From Mesorhizobium onobrychidis (lineage in GTDB: Bacteria > Pseudomonadota > Alphaproteobacteria > Rhizobiales > Rhizobiaceae): a DNA stretch of 64,000 nt. The stretch covers positions 5,065,501-5,129,500 of the forward strand of contig NZ_CP062229.1 in the NCBI RefSeq assembly GCF_024707545.1. The letters are read 5' to 3'. Below, piece by piece: positions 22,785 to 32,298 of this stretch (positions within the stretch are counted from its first letter, which is position 1; every line of letters begins with the position of its first letter). Both the position numbers and the translations under genes were made by a program. The notes beneath the pieces are model-generated. The model was not told the DNA's origin and searched no databases. It saw only the letters and a list, made by a program, of their open reading frames with translations.

Positions 22785-25783
22785 TAAAGCCGGCCAAGCG
22801 CCTTCAATTCATGCAGAACCGCCGCGTCCCGCGCGGAAACATCGGGGAATTCCCTGTCCTGCCCGACATCGGCCGTGTAGCGCCATGAGCGCGCGCATTT
22901 GATCAGGCCCCGGTCCTCGGCCTTCTCGATCACCACGGCGACGCCCTTAACGTCGTCCAGCGTGAAGGCGCCAGAAGGCGCGTTGCCCTGCGCAATGACC
23001 AGATCGCTGGTGATCGCCATTTCGGCCATGTCGACATCTGATATCGCTGCTTCGAGCGCCGCATCGTCGAGCGTGACGACCGGCACCGCTTCCAGTGACG
23101 AGCCGATGACCTTCTGGGCGCGTGCGATCTCCAGCGCGCCGGTGACGACACGACGGACTTGCCGCACATTGCGCCATTTTTCCGCCAGCGCCTCATTCTT
23201 CCAATCGGCCGGGATTTGCGGAAACTGGTCGAGATGCACCGAGACGGCGTCCGGATGACGGTCGAGCCAGGCCTCCTCCATGGTGAAGGGCAGCATCGGC
23301 GCCAGCCATTTCACCAGGCAGTCGAACAGACGGCGCACCACCTGCACGGAAGCCTTGCGCTTCACGCTGGACGGCGCTTCGCAGTAGAGCGCGTCCTTGC
23401 GGATGTCGAAATAGAACGCCGACAGCTCGACCACCATGAAGTCGAGCAGCGTACGGGTGATGCGCTTGAACTCGAAGGCGTCGTAGCCCGCGCGCACGAC
23501 TTCATCGAGTTCGGAGAGCCGATGCAGCATCAGCCGCTCCAGCTCCGGCATCTTGTCCAGCGGCACTTCCTCGCCATCGTCATGAGCAAGCGTGCCCAGC
23601 ATCCAGCGGATGGTGTTGCGCAGCTTGCGGTAGGCGTCGATATTGGTCTGCAGCACGTTCTTACCGAGCCGCTGGTCTTCCCAGTAATCGGTCGTGACCA
23701 CCCATAGCCGCAGGATATCGGCGCCCGACTGTTTGATGACGTCCTGCGGCACGACGGTGTTGCCGAGCGACTTCGACATTTTCCGCCCCTCCTCGTCCAT
23801 GGTGAAACCATGGGTGACGACGGTGTCGTAAGGCGCCCTGCCCCTGGTGCCGCAGCTTTCAAGCAGCGAGGAGTGGAACCAGCCGCGATGCTGGTCGGAG
23901 CCTTCGAGGTAAAGGTCGGCCGGCCATTTCAGGTCAGGACGATCCTCGAGTGTGAAGACGTGGCTCGAGCCGGAATCGAACCAGACGTCGAGGATGTCCA
24001 TCACCTGCTGCCATTTCGAGGCATCGTGGTTGCCGAGGAAACGTTCCTTGGCGCCGGCCGCGAACCATGCGTCGGCGCCCTCCTTCTCGAAGGCGTCCAC
24101 GATGCGCTGGTTGACCGCCTCGTCGTTCAGCACATTGCCGTCGGCATCGGCGAAGACGGCGATCGGCACGCCCCAGGCGCGCTGGCGCGACAGCACCCAG
24201 TCGGGGCGCTCCTCGATCATGGCGCGAATACGGTTCTGGCCGGCGGCCGGCACGAAGCGGGTGTCGTCGATGGCCTTCAAGGCACGGCTGCGCAGCGTTG
24301 TGCCGTCGCCCAGCTCCTTGTCCATATAGACGAACCATTGCGGCGTGTTGCGGAAGATGATCGGCTTCTTCGATCGCCACGAATGCGGATAGGAATGCTT
24401 CAACCGGCCGCGCGCGAACAGCGCGTTGCGCTTGATCAGCTCGTCGATGACCGCCTGGTTGGCATTGCCCTTCTTGCCGTTGTCGTCGATGACGCGCGCC
24501 GCTCCTCCCTCGCGGTCCGGGCCAAAGCCCGGCGCGTCCTTGGTGAAGAAGCCGGCATCGTCGACAGGGAACGGGATCGCCGTGTCGATGCCGCGTTGGC
24601 GCAGTTCCGATGCAGCGCCCGTCCAGGCGTCGAAGTCCTCGCGGCCGTGGCTGGGCGAGGTGTGAACGAAGCCGGTGCCGGCTTCGTCGGTGACATGCTC
24701 GCCGGCGAGCATTGGGACCGGGAATTCGTAGCCGCCATTCAAACCTTTGAAAGGATGAGAAAGCGTAAGGCTTCCAAGCTCTTCCGCCGAAACGTTACGG
24801 AGCCGATTCATCGTCACTTTGGCTTTGACCGCAGCCTCTTCCGCCAGCTCGTCGGCAAAGATCAGCTTTTCGCCAGGTTGCGGGCCGAAAGCATTCTCAG
24901 CTGCCGTGACCTCGTAGAGGCCATAGTTGATGCGAGGCGAATAGTTCACGGCACGGTTGCCGGGAATGGTCCACGGCGTCGTCGTCCAGATGACGACGTG
25001 GGCCTCCAGCAAGTCCAGTGACGTCTGCGTCAGCTTTGGATCCAAGGCCGGCTGCCCATCTTCGACGTTGGTGACCTGACGAGCGAGGCTGACGACCGGA
25101 AACTTCGCCCAGATCGTGTCGCTCTCGTAGTCCTGGTACTCGACCTCGGCCTCGGCCAGCGCGGTGCGCTCGACAACGCTCCACATCACCGGCTTGGAGC
25201 CGCGATAGAGCTGGCCGGACATGGCGAATTTCAACAGTTCGCCGGCGATGCGCGCCTCGGCGTGGAACGCCATCGTCGTATAGGGATTGTCGAAGTCGCC
25301 GACGACACCCAGCCGCTGGAATTCTGCGCCCTGCACTTTGATCCAGTGCGCGGCGAACTCGCGGCATTCCTTACGGAACTCGTTGACCGGGACCTCGTCC
25401 TTGTTCTTGCCTTTGGCGCGGTATTGCTCCTCGATTTTCCATTCGATCGGCAGGCCGTGACAATCCCAGCCGGGCACGTAGTTCGAGTCGTAGCCGCGCA
25501 TCTGGAACGAGCGGGTGATGACGTCCTTGAGGATCTTGTTCAGCGCATGACCGATGTGGATGTTGCCATTGGCGTAGGGCGGGCCGTCATGCAGCACGTA
25601 TTTTTCGCGGCCAGCGGCGTTGTCGCGCAGCTTGCGGTAGAGGTCCATATCCTGCCAGCGCTTGACCAGCAGCGGCTCCTTCTCGGGCAAGCCGGCGCGC
25701 ATCGGGAAATCCGTCTGCGGCAAATAAAGCGTTTTGGAATAGTCGATCGTTTCAACAGTGTCGGTCATTGGGGTATCGGTCAT
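22784..25783 (-). CDS. ileS: Isoleucyl-tRNA synthetase
   Basis: 999 residues from ATG 25783 ([20 protein letters not shown]); ATG 25768 is also possible. Class I synthetase marks are present: [17 protein letters not shown] (HIGH) and [12 protein letters not shown] (KMSKS). The editing domain shows [20 protein letters not shown], and the catalytic insert has [16 protein letters not shown]. The C-terminus lacks the zinc-finger extension of the E. coli enzyme (938 residues, FCPRC-type). It charges tRNA-Ile and clears misacylated valine. Its stop codon abuts a four-unit hairpin array. Confidence 0.97.
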   Translation of the reverse strand: MTDTPMTDTVETIDYSKTLYLPQTDFPMRAGLPEKEPLLVKRWQDMDLYRKLRDNAAGREKYVLHDGPPYANGNIHIGHALNKILKDVITRSFQMRGYDSNYVPGWDCHGLPIEWKIEEQYRAKGKNKDEVPVNEFRKECREFAAHWIKVQGAEFQRLGVVGDFDNPYTTMAFHAEARIAGELLKFAMSGQLYRGSKPVMWSVVERTALAEAEVEYQDYESDTIWAKFPVVSLARQVTNVEDGQPALDPKLTQTSLDLLEAHVVIWTTTPWTIPGNRAVNYSPRINYGLYEVTAAENAFGPQPGEKLIFADELAEEAAVKAKVTMNRLRNVSAEELGSLTLSHPFKGLNGGYEFPVPMLAGEHVTDEAGTGFVHTSPSHGREDFDAWTGAASELRQRGIDTAIPFPVDDAGFFTKDAPGFGPDREGGAARVIDDNGKKGNANQAVIDELIKRNALFARGRLKHSYPHSWRSKKPIIFRNTPQWFVYMDKELGDGTTLRSRALKAIDDTRFVPAAGQNRIRAMIEERPDWVLSRQRAWGVPIAVFADADGNVLNDEAVNQRIVDAFEKEGADAWFAAGAKERFLGNHDASKWQQVMDILDVWFDSGSSHVFTLEDRPDLKWPADLYLEGSDQHRGWFHSSLLESCGTRGRAPYDTVVTHGFTMDEEGRKMSKSLGNTVVPQDVIKQSGADILRLWVVTTDYWEDQRLGKNVLQTNIDAYRKLRNTIRWMLGTLAHDDGEEVPLDKMPELERLMLHRLSELDEVVRAGYDAFEFKRITRTLLDFMVVELSAFYFDIRKDALYCEAPSSVKRKASVQVVRRLFDCLVKWLAPMLPFTMEEAWLDRHPDAVSVHLDQFPQIPADWKNEALAEKWRNVRQVRRVVTGALEIARAQKVIGSSLEAVPVVTLDDAALEAAISDVDMAEMAITSDLVIAQGNAPSGAFTLDDVKGVAVVIEKAEDRGLIKCARSWRYTADVGQDREFPDVSARDAAVLHELKALGRL

Positions 25784-26080
25784 TGGTCTGCCATATGCAT
25801 TGCCCGGCGGCAAAGGAGCCCGGGCATTGAACTATCATGATCTTGAAAAAGCGCGAGAGGCCGCGCGCAAAAATTCCCGGCGGCTCCGGCGGCGCTCAGG
25901 CCGCCCGAAACACCGGGCCTGTAATTCGTATCGTCAGCGCGAAAAGGCGCGAAAAGCTCGTCATGGCTGGGCTTTTAACCGAGACAGGCGATGTTGAAAA
26001 GCCCGAACTCTCGGTGTCTTCCCTGCAGCTTGTGAGGTCACAATGCATCCGTTAGATACGCGATTGCCGGGCCAAGGCAC

Positions 26081-26260
26081 TCACATCGAGAAATCGAAGC
26101 GATAGGTCGTCGACACGCCGATCATGAACTGATCTCTGGAGCCGCGCTCCTTGACCAGGCTGGAATCGGCCGCCGGGCCGCCCTCGCCGGCTTCGGCGGC
26201 ACCGGTCGCGCCCAGCATGAAGCTGGCCAAGACCACCTGAAACACCCTGACAGAACGCAT
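26081..26260 (-). CDS. Small exported protein, 59 residues
   Basis: ATG 26260 follows GGAGTGACG. The first 25 residues (MRSVRVFQVVLASFMLGATG then AAEAG) are a signal peptide with cleavage after AEA. The mature peptide is only about 35 residues and ends YRFDFSM, resembling the final strand of an outer-membrane barrel but far too short to be one. Function unknown; it could be a short stand-alone peptide or the decayed end of a larger membrane protein. Confidence 0.6.
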   Translation of the reverse strand: MRSVRVFQVVLASFMLGATGAAEAGEGGPAADSSLVKERGSRDQFMIGVSTTYRFDFSM

Positions 26261-26466
26261 CGTCACTCCATACGCACGAAACACCGGCGGGAACAACCAG
26301 CCTGGCCAAGAGCCATGGCGCCGGTTCAGTAAACTTTGATTTAAATTCGAAACGCTGCCTCGCTTTTTTGGCGTGCGTCTGGCGCGAGCTGCTCGCTGGA
26401 CGGGCAAGGCCTTCGGCGCTACCCTCCAAATCGGCAAGTTGCCAGGCGACGATGGAGATGGCGGCA

Positions 26467-27021
26467 ATGACCCTGCAGGGCGACGCTTTAAAGGATGCAA
26501 TCGGTCAGACGCGGGCGAAATGGGGATGGTTCGTCGGGCTCGGCGTGCTGCTGCTGATCCTCGGCGGCATTGCCTTCGGCAATCTGTTCATCGCCACGGT
26601 CGCCTCGGTCTACGTCGTCGGCTGGCTGATGCTGATGGCCGGAATCATCGAGATCATGCATGCCTTCGGTGTGAAGACTTGGAGCCGGTTCTTCTACTGG
26701 CTGCTCAGCGGTCTTCTCTATGCCGTCGCCGGGTTCTTCGCCTTCTACAACCCGCTGCTGGCGTCGGCGGTGCTGACCTTCCTGCTGGCGGTCGCCCTTC
26801 TCGCTTCAGGCGTGCTCAGGGCCTGGGTCGGGTACAAGCACAGACCGGAAAAAGGCTGGGGCTGGCTGGTTGCGGCCGGCGTCATCAGCGCGCTGGCAGG
26901 CCTGATCATCGCCATGGGCTGGCCGGTCAACAGCGTATGGGTGCTGGGGCTGTTTCTCGCCGTCGACCTGATCTTCCAGGGCTGGGCCTTCATTGCGGTC
27001 GGCCTGGCGCTGAAAAAATAA
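26467..27021 (+). CDS. hdeD: HdeD-family membrane protein
   Basis: 184 residues from ATG 26467 (GGAG eight bases before); ATG 26452 is possible. Six hydrophobic segments are evident (WFVGLGVLLLILGGIAFGNL, VYVVGWLMLMAGIIEIMHAF, FFYWLLSGLLYAVAGFFAFY, and three more), with the DUF308 repeat architecture of HdeD. In E. coli HdeD is linked to acid resistance at high cell density. Here no hdeA or hdeB accompanies it, so the name shows family only. It is convergent with ribF, with two bases between the stop codons. Confidence 0.85.
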   Translation: MTLQGDALKDAIGQTRAKWGWFVGLGVLLLILGGIAFGNLFIATVASVYVVGWLMLMAGIIEIMHAFGVKTWSRFFYWLLSGLLYAVAGFFAFYNPLLASAVLTFLLAVALLASGVLRAWVGYKHRPEKGWGWLVAAGVISALAGLIIAMGWPVNSVWVLGLFLAVDLIFQGWAFIAVGLALKK

Positions 27022-27023
27022 GT

Positions 27024-28007
27024 TCAAAAAGCAATGGCCGCGTCGAGCTCGGAAAGCGGGCTGACGCCGGCAAGCAGCGCCCTCGCCTCGGCCTCGTCGC
27101 GTTTCATCTGCGCGACCAGCGCGTCGAGCCCGTCGAACTTCACCTCGGCGCGCAGGAAGCCGAAGAAGGACACCGCGCATATCTCGCCGTAGAGGTCGCC
27201 GGAGAAGTCGAAGACGAAGGTTTCCAGAAGCGGCGCGCCGTTGTCATCGACGGTCGGGCGGCGGCCGAAGCTGGCAACACCATCATGAAGCGTGCCGTCG
27301 GCGCGACGGAAGCGGACGGCGTAAATCCCTTCCTTCAGAGTGGCTTCCGGCGAAAGCCTCATATTGGCGGTTGGAAAGCCGAGCGTCCGGCCAAGCTGCT
27401 GGCCGCCGATCACCTCGCTTTCGACCGTGAAGCGGTAGCCGAGCAGGCCGGCGGCCTCGGCCACCTCGCCTTCGCACAGCAGCGCGCGGATCCGGCTCGA
27501 CGACACCACCTCGGCGCCCTCGTCGCGAAACGCGTCGACCAGCGTGACGCCGAAGCCGCGGCGTTCGCCGGCCGCCATCAGATAGGCCGGGCCGCCTTGC
27601 CTATCCTTGCCGAAGTGGAAATCGAAGCCGGTCACGGCATGAATGATGCCGAGATTCCTGTCCAGCACGCCGGTCACGAACGCTTCCGCCGACAGTGCGG
27701 CGAAGTCGCGCGTGAACGGCTGTTCGACGAGGGCGGCAAAGCCGAGATGCGACAGCAGCCGTGCCTTCATTGGCGGCGGCGTCAGCACGAACAGCGGTAT
27801 ATCAGGCCGGAACACCTTTCTCGGATGCGGCTCGAAGGTCAGCACCAGAGCCGGCACGCCGCGCCGGCGGGCCTCGGCAAGCGCGCGCTCGAGCACGGCC
27901 TGGTGGCCGCGGTGCACGCCGTCGAAATTGCCGATCGCCACCACGCCACCCCGCAAATGGGCCGGCAGCGGCGAGATTGCCGAAACGCGTTCGAAGGCTT
28001 CCGTCAT
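27024..28007 (-). CDS. ribF: Bifunctional riboflavin kinase/FAD synthetase
   Basis: 327 residues. The N-terminal adenylyltransferase domain has AIGNFDGVHRGHQAVLERAL and the ISSTRIR-like SSSRIRALLCEGEV. The C-terminal riboflavin kinase has GRTLGFPTANMRL and GIYAVRFRR, then DGVASFGRRPTVDDNG. It makes FMN and then FAD in the cytoplasm. It is downstream of the HAD hydrolase gene with a 26-base gap and in the same direction, a neighbourhood often kept with ileS in alphaproteobacteria. No FMN riboswitch is seen upstream. Confidence 0.95.
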   Translation of the reverse strand: MTEAFERVSAISPLPAHLRGGVVAIGNFDGVHRGHQAVLERALAEARRRGVPALVLTFEPHPRKVFRPDIPLFVLTPPPMKARLLSHLGFAALVEQPFTRDFAALSAEAFVTGVLDRNLGIIHAVTGFDFHFGKDRQGGPAYLMAAGERRGFGVTLVDAFRDEGAEVVSSSRIRALLCEGEVAEAAGLLGYRFTVESEVIGGQQLGRTLGFPTANMRLSPEATLKEGIYAVRFRRADGTLHDGVASFGRRPTVDDNGAPLLETFVFDFSGDLYGEICAVSFFGFLRAEVKFDGLDALVAQMKRDEAEARALLAGVSPLSELDAAIAF

Positions 28008-28033
28008 TTCGAGGCTTCCGTCATGGCGCGACC

Positions 28034-28894
28034 CTACTGCAGTCTCGGAATGACCGCGACCGGCCGGTAGCCGTGCCTTTCCAGAAAGGCAATTAGCCTG
28101 GTCGGATCCGGTTGTAGCGGATCGCCGTAGTCGCGGGCATGGATGCCGCCCGATACGTAGAGCACGTCGAAGCCGTTGTCGGCAGCACCCTTGATGTCGG
28201 TCATCATGCCATCGCCGATGGCCAGCACGCCCGAGCGCTCGACCGGGCGGCCGAGCAGGTCGGCGATCTCCTTCATTGCGACGTCATAGACCGGCGCGTA
28301 AGGTTTTCCGGCGATAAGCGTGCGCCCGCCGAGCTGGGCATAGTCGCGGGCCAAGGCCCCGGCGCACCAGATCATCCGCTCGCCGCGCTCGACCACGATG
28401 TCGGGATTGGCACAGATGAAGGGCAGGTTCCTGGCGCGTAGCCGCCGCAGAAGATCGGCGTAGTCCTCCGGCTTCTCGACCTCGTCGTCGAACAGCCCGG
28501 TGCAGACCACGCCGGATGCCTCGAACTCCTCGACCAGCTCGACATCAAGCCCGTCATAGAGCGTGAAGTCGCGGTCGGCGCCGATATGAAAGATCTTTCG
28601 CGGGCCCTCGATGATCAGGTCGCGGGTCACATCGCCGGAGGTGACGACGCGGTCGTAGGCCGCCGAGGGAACGCCGATCGCATTCATCTGCGCCACCACA
28701 TCGGCGCTGCGGCGTGGCGAATTGGTGATCAGCACCACAGGTATCTTCGCTTCGCGTGCGGTGGCCAGCGCCAGAGCCGCGGCCGGAAAATGTCGTTCGC
28801 CATTGTGGACCACACCCCACACGTCGCAAAGAATGGCAGAATAGGCTGCCGACAAATCCGCGAGCGAGCCGATGATATCGGGCGAATCCGCCAT
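28034..28894 (-). CDS. HAD-IIA family hydrolase (TIGR01459 type)
   Basis: 286 residues from ATG 28894 (TTGGAAAACGAT upstream). The HAD nucleophile motif is AILCDVWGVVHNG, motif II is ITNSPRRSADV, and motif III/IV is GKPYAPVYDVA then AIGDGMMTDIKGA. The cap is the NagD-type C2 insert. These enzymes remove phosphate from small molecules; the substrate in this subfamily is not established. It is probably co-transcribed with ribF, so a nucleotide or flavin-phosphate role is conceivable but unproven. Confidence 0.9.
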   Translation of the reverse strand: MADSPDIIGSLADLSAAYSAILCDVWGVVHNGERHFPAAALALATAREAKIPVVLITNSPRRSADVVAQMNAIGVPSAAYDRVVTSGDVTRDLIIEGPRKIFHIGADRDFTLYDGLDVELVEEFEASGVVCTGLFDDEVEKPEDYADLLRRLRARNLPFICANPDIVVERGERMIWCAGALARDYAQLGGRTLIAGKPYAPVYDVAMKEIADLLGRPVERSGVLAIGDGMMTDIKGAADNGFDVLYVSGGIHARDYGDPLQPDPTRLIAFLERHGYRPVAVIPRLQ

Positions 28895-29244
28895 ATCGTT
28901 TTCCAAGTCATGATGGTTGCGAGCGCCGCCGCCGACGATCCGCAGCGGCCGGACCGCATTAACCGAAGCTCTTCACCCTGTCACCAGCTTTCGCCGCGTT
29001 TCAGCATCGCCGCCCAGCAATGAAGGCATAATCGCAAAGGACAAAAATTTTCGTTTCCAGAGCTTTAGCCGATTCCGGAGACTCCGCGGCGGTCCCGATC
29101 GCGGGCGGCATTGGCCCCAGCGGCGGCGTGGTTAACGAGCTTTGAAAAAGTGTGTCGATCTTGGACATATATTAGCAATCTGAAATTTAAGGATTGGTGG
29201 CATCTGTTCGCCGACAAAGGGGTTCTGGCGGGGTGCTGACGGCA
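28895..29244. other. Intergenic region, no gene seen
   Basis: 350 bases between divergently oriented genes. It probably holds both promoters. The last 150 bases are A/T-richer (AAATTTAAGGATTG) than the surroundings. No hairpin or recognised operator stands out. Confidence 0.5.
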
Positions 29245-30110
29245 ATGATCCGAAAATTCGGTAGGGACCGGCGTGGCAACTATACGCTGATGACGGTCAT
29301 CACCATGGTGCCGCTCATGGGCGGCTTGGCGCTCAGCGTCGACTACTCGGAACTGCTCCGCCAGAAGAACGCCACGTTGAATGCCCTGGACGGCGCCGGC
29401 CTCGCTACCGCTCATAAGATCGTCTCCGGCGCAAGCGACGACGCCGCCAAGGCCTATGCCAAGACTTTCTTCGAAGCCAATCTCGGCCCTGTCGATCCGG
29501 CCAATACGTTGCTTACCGTCACCCTGCCCAACAGCAATGCGGGTGGAGGCACGTTAAAGCTCTGCAGCGCCCTAACGTATCACCCCTATTTTCTGCCGGC
29601 CGCCGCTATGCTGATTGGCGGCGGGACCACGAGTGATACAACCTTCACGGCGTGCTCGGAAATCCGCCTAAAGAACACGCTGGAAGTAGCCCTTGTGCTC
29701 GATAATTCCGGCTCGATGAATAATCTGGGTTCCGGCACCGGCCAGATGCGGATTGATCTGCTGAAGACTGCCGCCAAGCAGCTTGTCGATACGCTGGCGC
29801 TGCAGGCACAGCAGATGAAGCAGGTCACCAAACCGGTGCAGTTCTCCCTGGTGCCGTTCGCTGCTTCGGTCAATGTCGGTCCCGCCCATGACCAGGATAG
29901 CTGGATGGACCAGGACGGCATCTCCCCGATCCAGCACGAGGATTTCGACTGGACGATTTGAAGGCATGCTCGTCGGACTCGCGCTTCCGCATGGATCCCA
30001 CCGATCCGACCAAACCGGCCAAGCTGTTCTGGAACGCGACCGGGGCGACGCTGTCGGACAATTTCAAGGAAATCGCCAACGAATTGTCGAACCTGCGCAT
30101 CGTCGGCTGA
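29245..30110 (+). pseudogene. TadG-like pilus-assembly protein, internally deleted
   Basis: From ATG 29245 the product starts MIRKFGRDRRGNYTLMTVIT, with the TadE/TadG membrane anchor, then a von Willebrand A start with the MIDAS motif DNSGS (ALVLDNSGSMNNL). The frame ends at TGA 29961 after only 238 residues; relatives run to roughly 400-650. In another frame, 29964-30110 encodes a sensible C-terminus (MDPTDPTKPAKLFWNATGAT, then ending NELSNLRIVG). The middle of the VWA domain and the original frame are therefore lost. It is an inactive relic of a Flp-pilus-associated protein; no other tad gene is nearby. Confidence 0.8.
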
Positions 30111-30138
30111 AGGCGATGGGACTGGTGACTTAAGGGAG

Positions 30139-30316
30139 AGGCTGGCGGGACAGCGCCCCCCTCTGGCCTGCCGGCCATCTCCCCCTCAAGGGGGGGAGAT
30201 CGGACGTCACTCCTCCTTTTCGCCAATCTCCAGCGCTGATGAAAAGCGCACTGGCGGCGAAGCTGCCAATCTCCCCCCTTGAGGGGGAGATGTCCGGCAG
30301 GACAGAGGGGGGCGCG
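30139..30316. repeat. Palindromic intergenic repeat, family A copy 2
   Basis: Arms GCGGGACAGCGCCCCCCTCT and their reverse complement near 30300 enclose CTGCCGGCCATCTCCCCCTC and AATCTCCCCCCTTGAGGGGG. The arm order is inverted relative to the copy at 1648-1853. It starts about 30 bases after the broken TadG gene. Confidence 0.85.
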
Positions 30317-30461
30317 AAGGAACGCGACCCAGCGTGTGTTCGGCATTTCGTCTGGCGCAACGGCTGAAACCGCCAAGCCCTTGCGCGTCGGTGTCCGACG
30401 AGGCACACATTGCGCACTTCCCGGAGACGCTTCGATGCCCGAAGCAACCAACCATCCTGCC

Positions 30462-31289
30462 TTACATCGGCCGCCGCTCCTGCTGCGCCCGCTCCGGTTC
30501 GACCACCCTGCGATAGAGATGCCACGTCGCATGGCCAAGCACCGGCATGACGACGGCGAGCCCGGCAAACAGCGGGATCGAGCCGATGACCAGCAGCACG
30601 GCGACCATCAGGCCCCACAGCGCCAGCTGCAGCGGGTTTGTCATCACCGCCCGTGCCGAGGTCTCGATTGCCGAGACCGCGCCGACATCGCGGTCGAGCA
30701 GCAGCGGGAAAGCGACGACGGTGGTCGCCAGCACGATCGCGGCGAAGACGAAGCCGGCCGCATTGCCGAGCAGGATCAGCGTCCAGCCTTTGGGCGTTGT
30801 CAGCACCTCGCGCACAAAGCCGCCGATCGAAGCCGGCGGCTGATTGCCGAACAGGCCGGTGTAGATCGATTGCGCGGTGTACAGCCAGAGCAGGAACAGT
30901 GCCACCAGCATGACGCCGATGACCGCGATCGCCGGCAGCGCCGGCGAGTGGCGCACGTCGAGCGCGTGCCACCAGGACGTGTCCATGCCGAGCTCGCGGC
31001 GGCGGCTGATCTCGTAGAGGCCGATCGCGGCGAAGGGCCCAAGCAGGGCGAAGCCGGACATCAGCGGGTAGAGGAGCTGGATGGCGTTGGAGCCAGATGT
31101 CGTCCACTGCGCCAGCATCAATCCGACCACCGGATAGATCAGGCACAGGAACACGTAATGCGATGGCTTTGCCCAGAAATCCTCGATGCCGAGCCGCAGC
31201 ACATCCATCAGGTCCGCCGTGGTGATGCGGCGCACCGTGGGCTGCACGTGCATTCCACGCGCGTCCGACATGACATGAAAGCCGGCCAT
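30462..31289 (-). CDS. DUF2189 family integral membrane protein
   Basis: 275 residues; ATG 31289 has GGGAGAATGGTT upstream and is preferred over ATG 31295. The start of the family fold is RRITTADLMDVLRLGIEDF. Six or so membrane segments follow (YVFLCLIYPVVGLMLAQW, GFALLGPFAAIGLYEIS, AIAVIGVMLVALFLLWLYTA, LILLGNAAGFVFAAIVLATT, and others). DUF2189 proteins have no assigned biochemical role and are sometimes found next to cytochrome oxidase genes. None is present here. The gene seems to stand alone. Confidence 0.85.
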   Translation of the reverse strand: MAGFHVMSDARGMHVQPTVRRITTADLMDVLRLGIEDFWAKPSHYVFLCLIYPVVGLMLAQWTTSGSNAIQLLYPLMSGFALLGPFAAIGLYEISRRRELGMDTSWWHALDVRHSPALPAIAVIGVMLVALFLLWLYTAQSIYTGLFGNQPPASIGGFVREVLTTPKGWTLILLGNAAGFVFAAIVLATTVVAFPLLLDRDVGAVSAIETSARAVMTNPLQLALWGLMVAVLLVIGSIPLFAGLAVVMPVLGHATWHLYRRVVEPERAQQERRPM

Positions 31290-31411
31290 AACCATTCTCC
31301 CGTGTGTCGGGGGCGGCCACCGCCAGGATGGCCGCCCGTAGCTGCCACTTCAAGTCGGCATGATAGCCGATTTAGGCGCTGTTGTCGCCACCGCGCGGCC
31401 CCAGACACATT

Positions 31412-31512
31412 AGAGCGACGTGCGTCCATTTGGACGCACAAAGTACGCACTAACACCGATAATCTACGCATCGTGCTTTCCGAAAATCGATTCCGATTTT
31501 CGGGCTGATGCG
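31412..31512. repeat. RIME-like double palindrome, copy 2
   Basis: AGAGCGACGTGCGTCC and GGACGCAC form the first palindrome. GCATCGTGCTTTCCGAAAATC and GATTTTCGGGCTGATGCG form the second. It lies between the DUF2189 and GST genes, both on the minus strand. Confidence 0.65.
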
Positions 31513-31537
31513 TTGGCGCCGCGCGGACTGACGTGTG

Positions 31538-32272
31538 CTAGTCAGCGAAGCGTTCAATGACCTCGGCCAGCGGAATTTGGCCAAGACAGGCACCCGAACC
31601 CGCCGGCTTTTCGCCGTCCTCGATGGCCTGCGCATATCGCACGTCCGGATCGCTTTCGATCCGGCGGCGCAACGCCGCCAGCTTGGGGTAGGCTGCGCCG
31701 TCGACCGCCTTGTGGAACTCCGCCCAGCGCGCCACGCCAATCAGCGTGGTGTCCGCCAGTGTCAGGTGATCGCCGACCAGAAAGTCCGTGTCGGCGATCA
31801 TTGCCTCAAGCCGGTCATGGCGTTCGGTAACGGCCTTGCGGCCAAAGTCACGCAAGGTCGCCAGCAGGGCTGGGTCGGCCGATTCCATTTCAAATGCAGC
31901 CCAGAGCGGGGTGAAAGCGGCGGTGAAGCCGGTGTTCACGAAAGCCATCAGCTGATGCATCCGGTCGGCTTCCGGCGAGCGAGGATCGAAGCTGATGCGA
32001 CGTTGCGTGTCGCGGGCTTCGAGCCACGCGGCAATCGCCATGGTCTCGGTGAGCACTTTGCCTTCGTCCGTGATCAACACCGGCGTTTCCTGACGGCCGT
32101 TGATGCTGGCATAGGCGTCGTTCTTCATTTCGGTGAGCATGTCGACGCGACACAGGCGGTAGGGTTGTCCGAGGCGTTCAAAAGCAGCGACAAGCCCCAT
32201 CGAACTTCCCGCCGGGACGCCGTAAAGGAGGATAGGTTCCATTTCTTTGTCTCTTCCATGTTTAGGGATCAC
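31538..32272 (-). CDS. Glutathione S-transferase family protein
   Basis: 244 residues. The N-terminal thioredoxin-like domain reads MEPILLYGVPAGSSMGLVAA, with the glutathione-binding TPVLITDEGKVLTETMAIAAWL. The all-helical C-terminal domain follows (DFLVGDHLTLADTTLIGVARW). It probably conjugates or reduces small electrophiles in the cytoplasm. It was likely divergent from the HxlR regulator gene at 33358, but an IS481-family element now separates the two, 26 bases before this gene's start, and may alter its promoter. Confidence 0.9.
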   Translation of the reverse strand: MIPKHGRDKEMEPILLYGVPAGSSMGLVAAFERLGQPYRLCRVDMLTEMKNDAYASINGRQETPVLITDEGKVLTETMAIAAWLEARDTQRRISFDPRSPEADRMHQLMAFVNTGFTAAFTPLWAAFEMESADPALLATLRDFGRKAVTERHDRLEAMIADTDFLVGDHLTLADTTLIGVARWAEFHKAVDGAAYPKLAALRRRIESDPDVRYAQAIEDGEKPAGSGACLGQIPLAEVIERFAD

Positions 32273-32298
32273 GCTGCGCAGCGAAGCTTGACCCTAGA

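Noticed and set aside
23810..25021. 403-codon open frame opposite ileS
   Set aside because: It is antisense to a certain gene in high-GC DNA, where long shadow frames are expected; there is no ribosome site or family resemblance.
25784..26080. Small gene between ileS and the 59-residue exported protein
   Set aside because: The plus-strand frames are Arg-rich readings of GC-rich DNA without start signals.
26373..28070. 565-codon frame across hdeD and ribF
   Set aside because: It spans two real genes in the wrong frame or strand and has no domain pattern.
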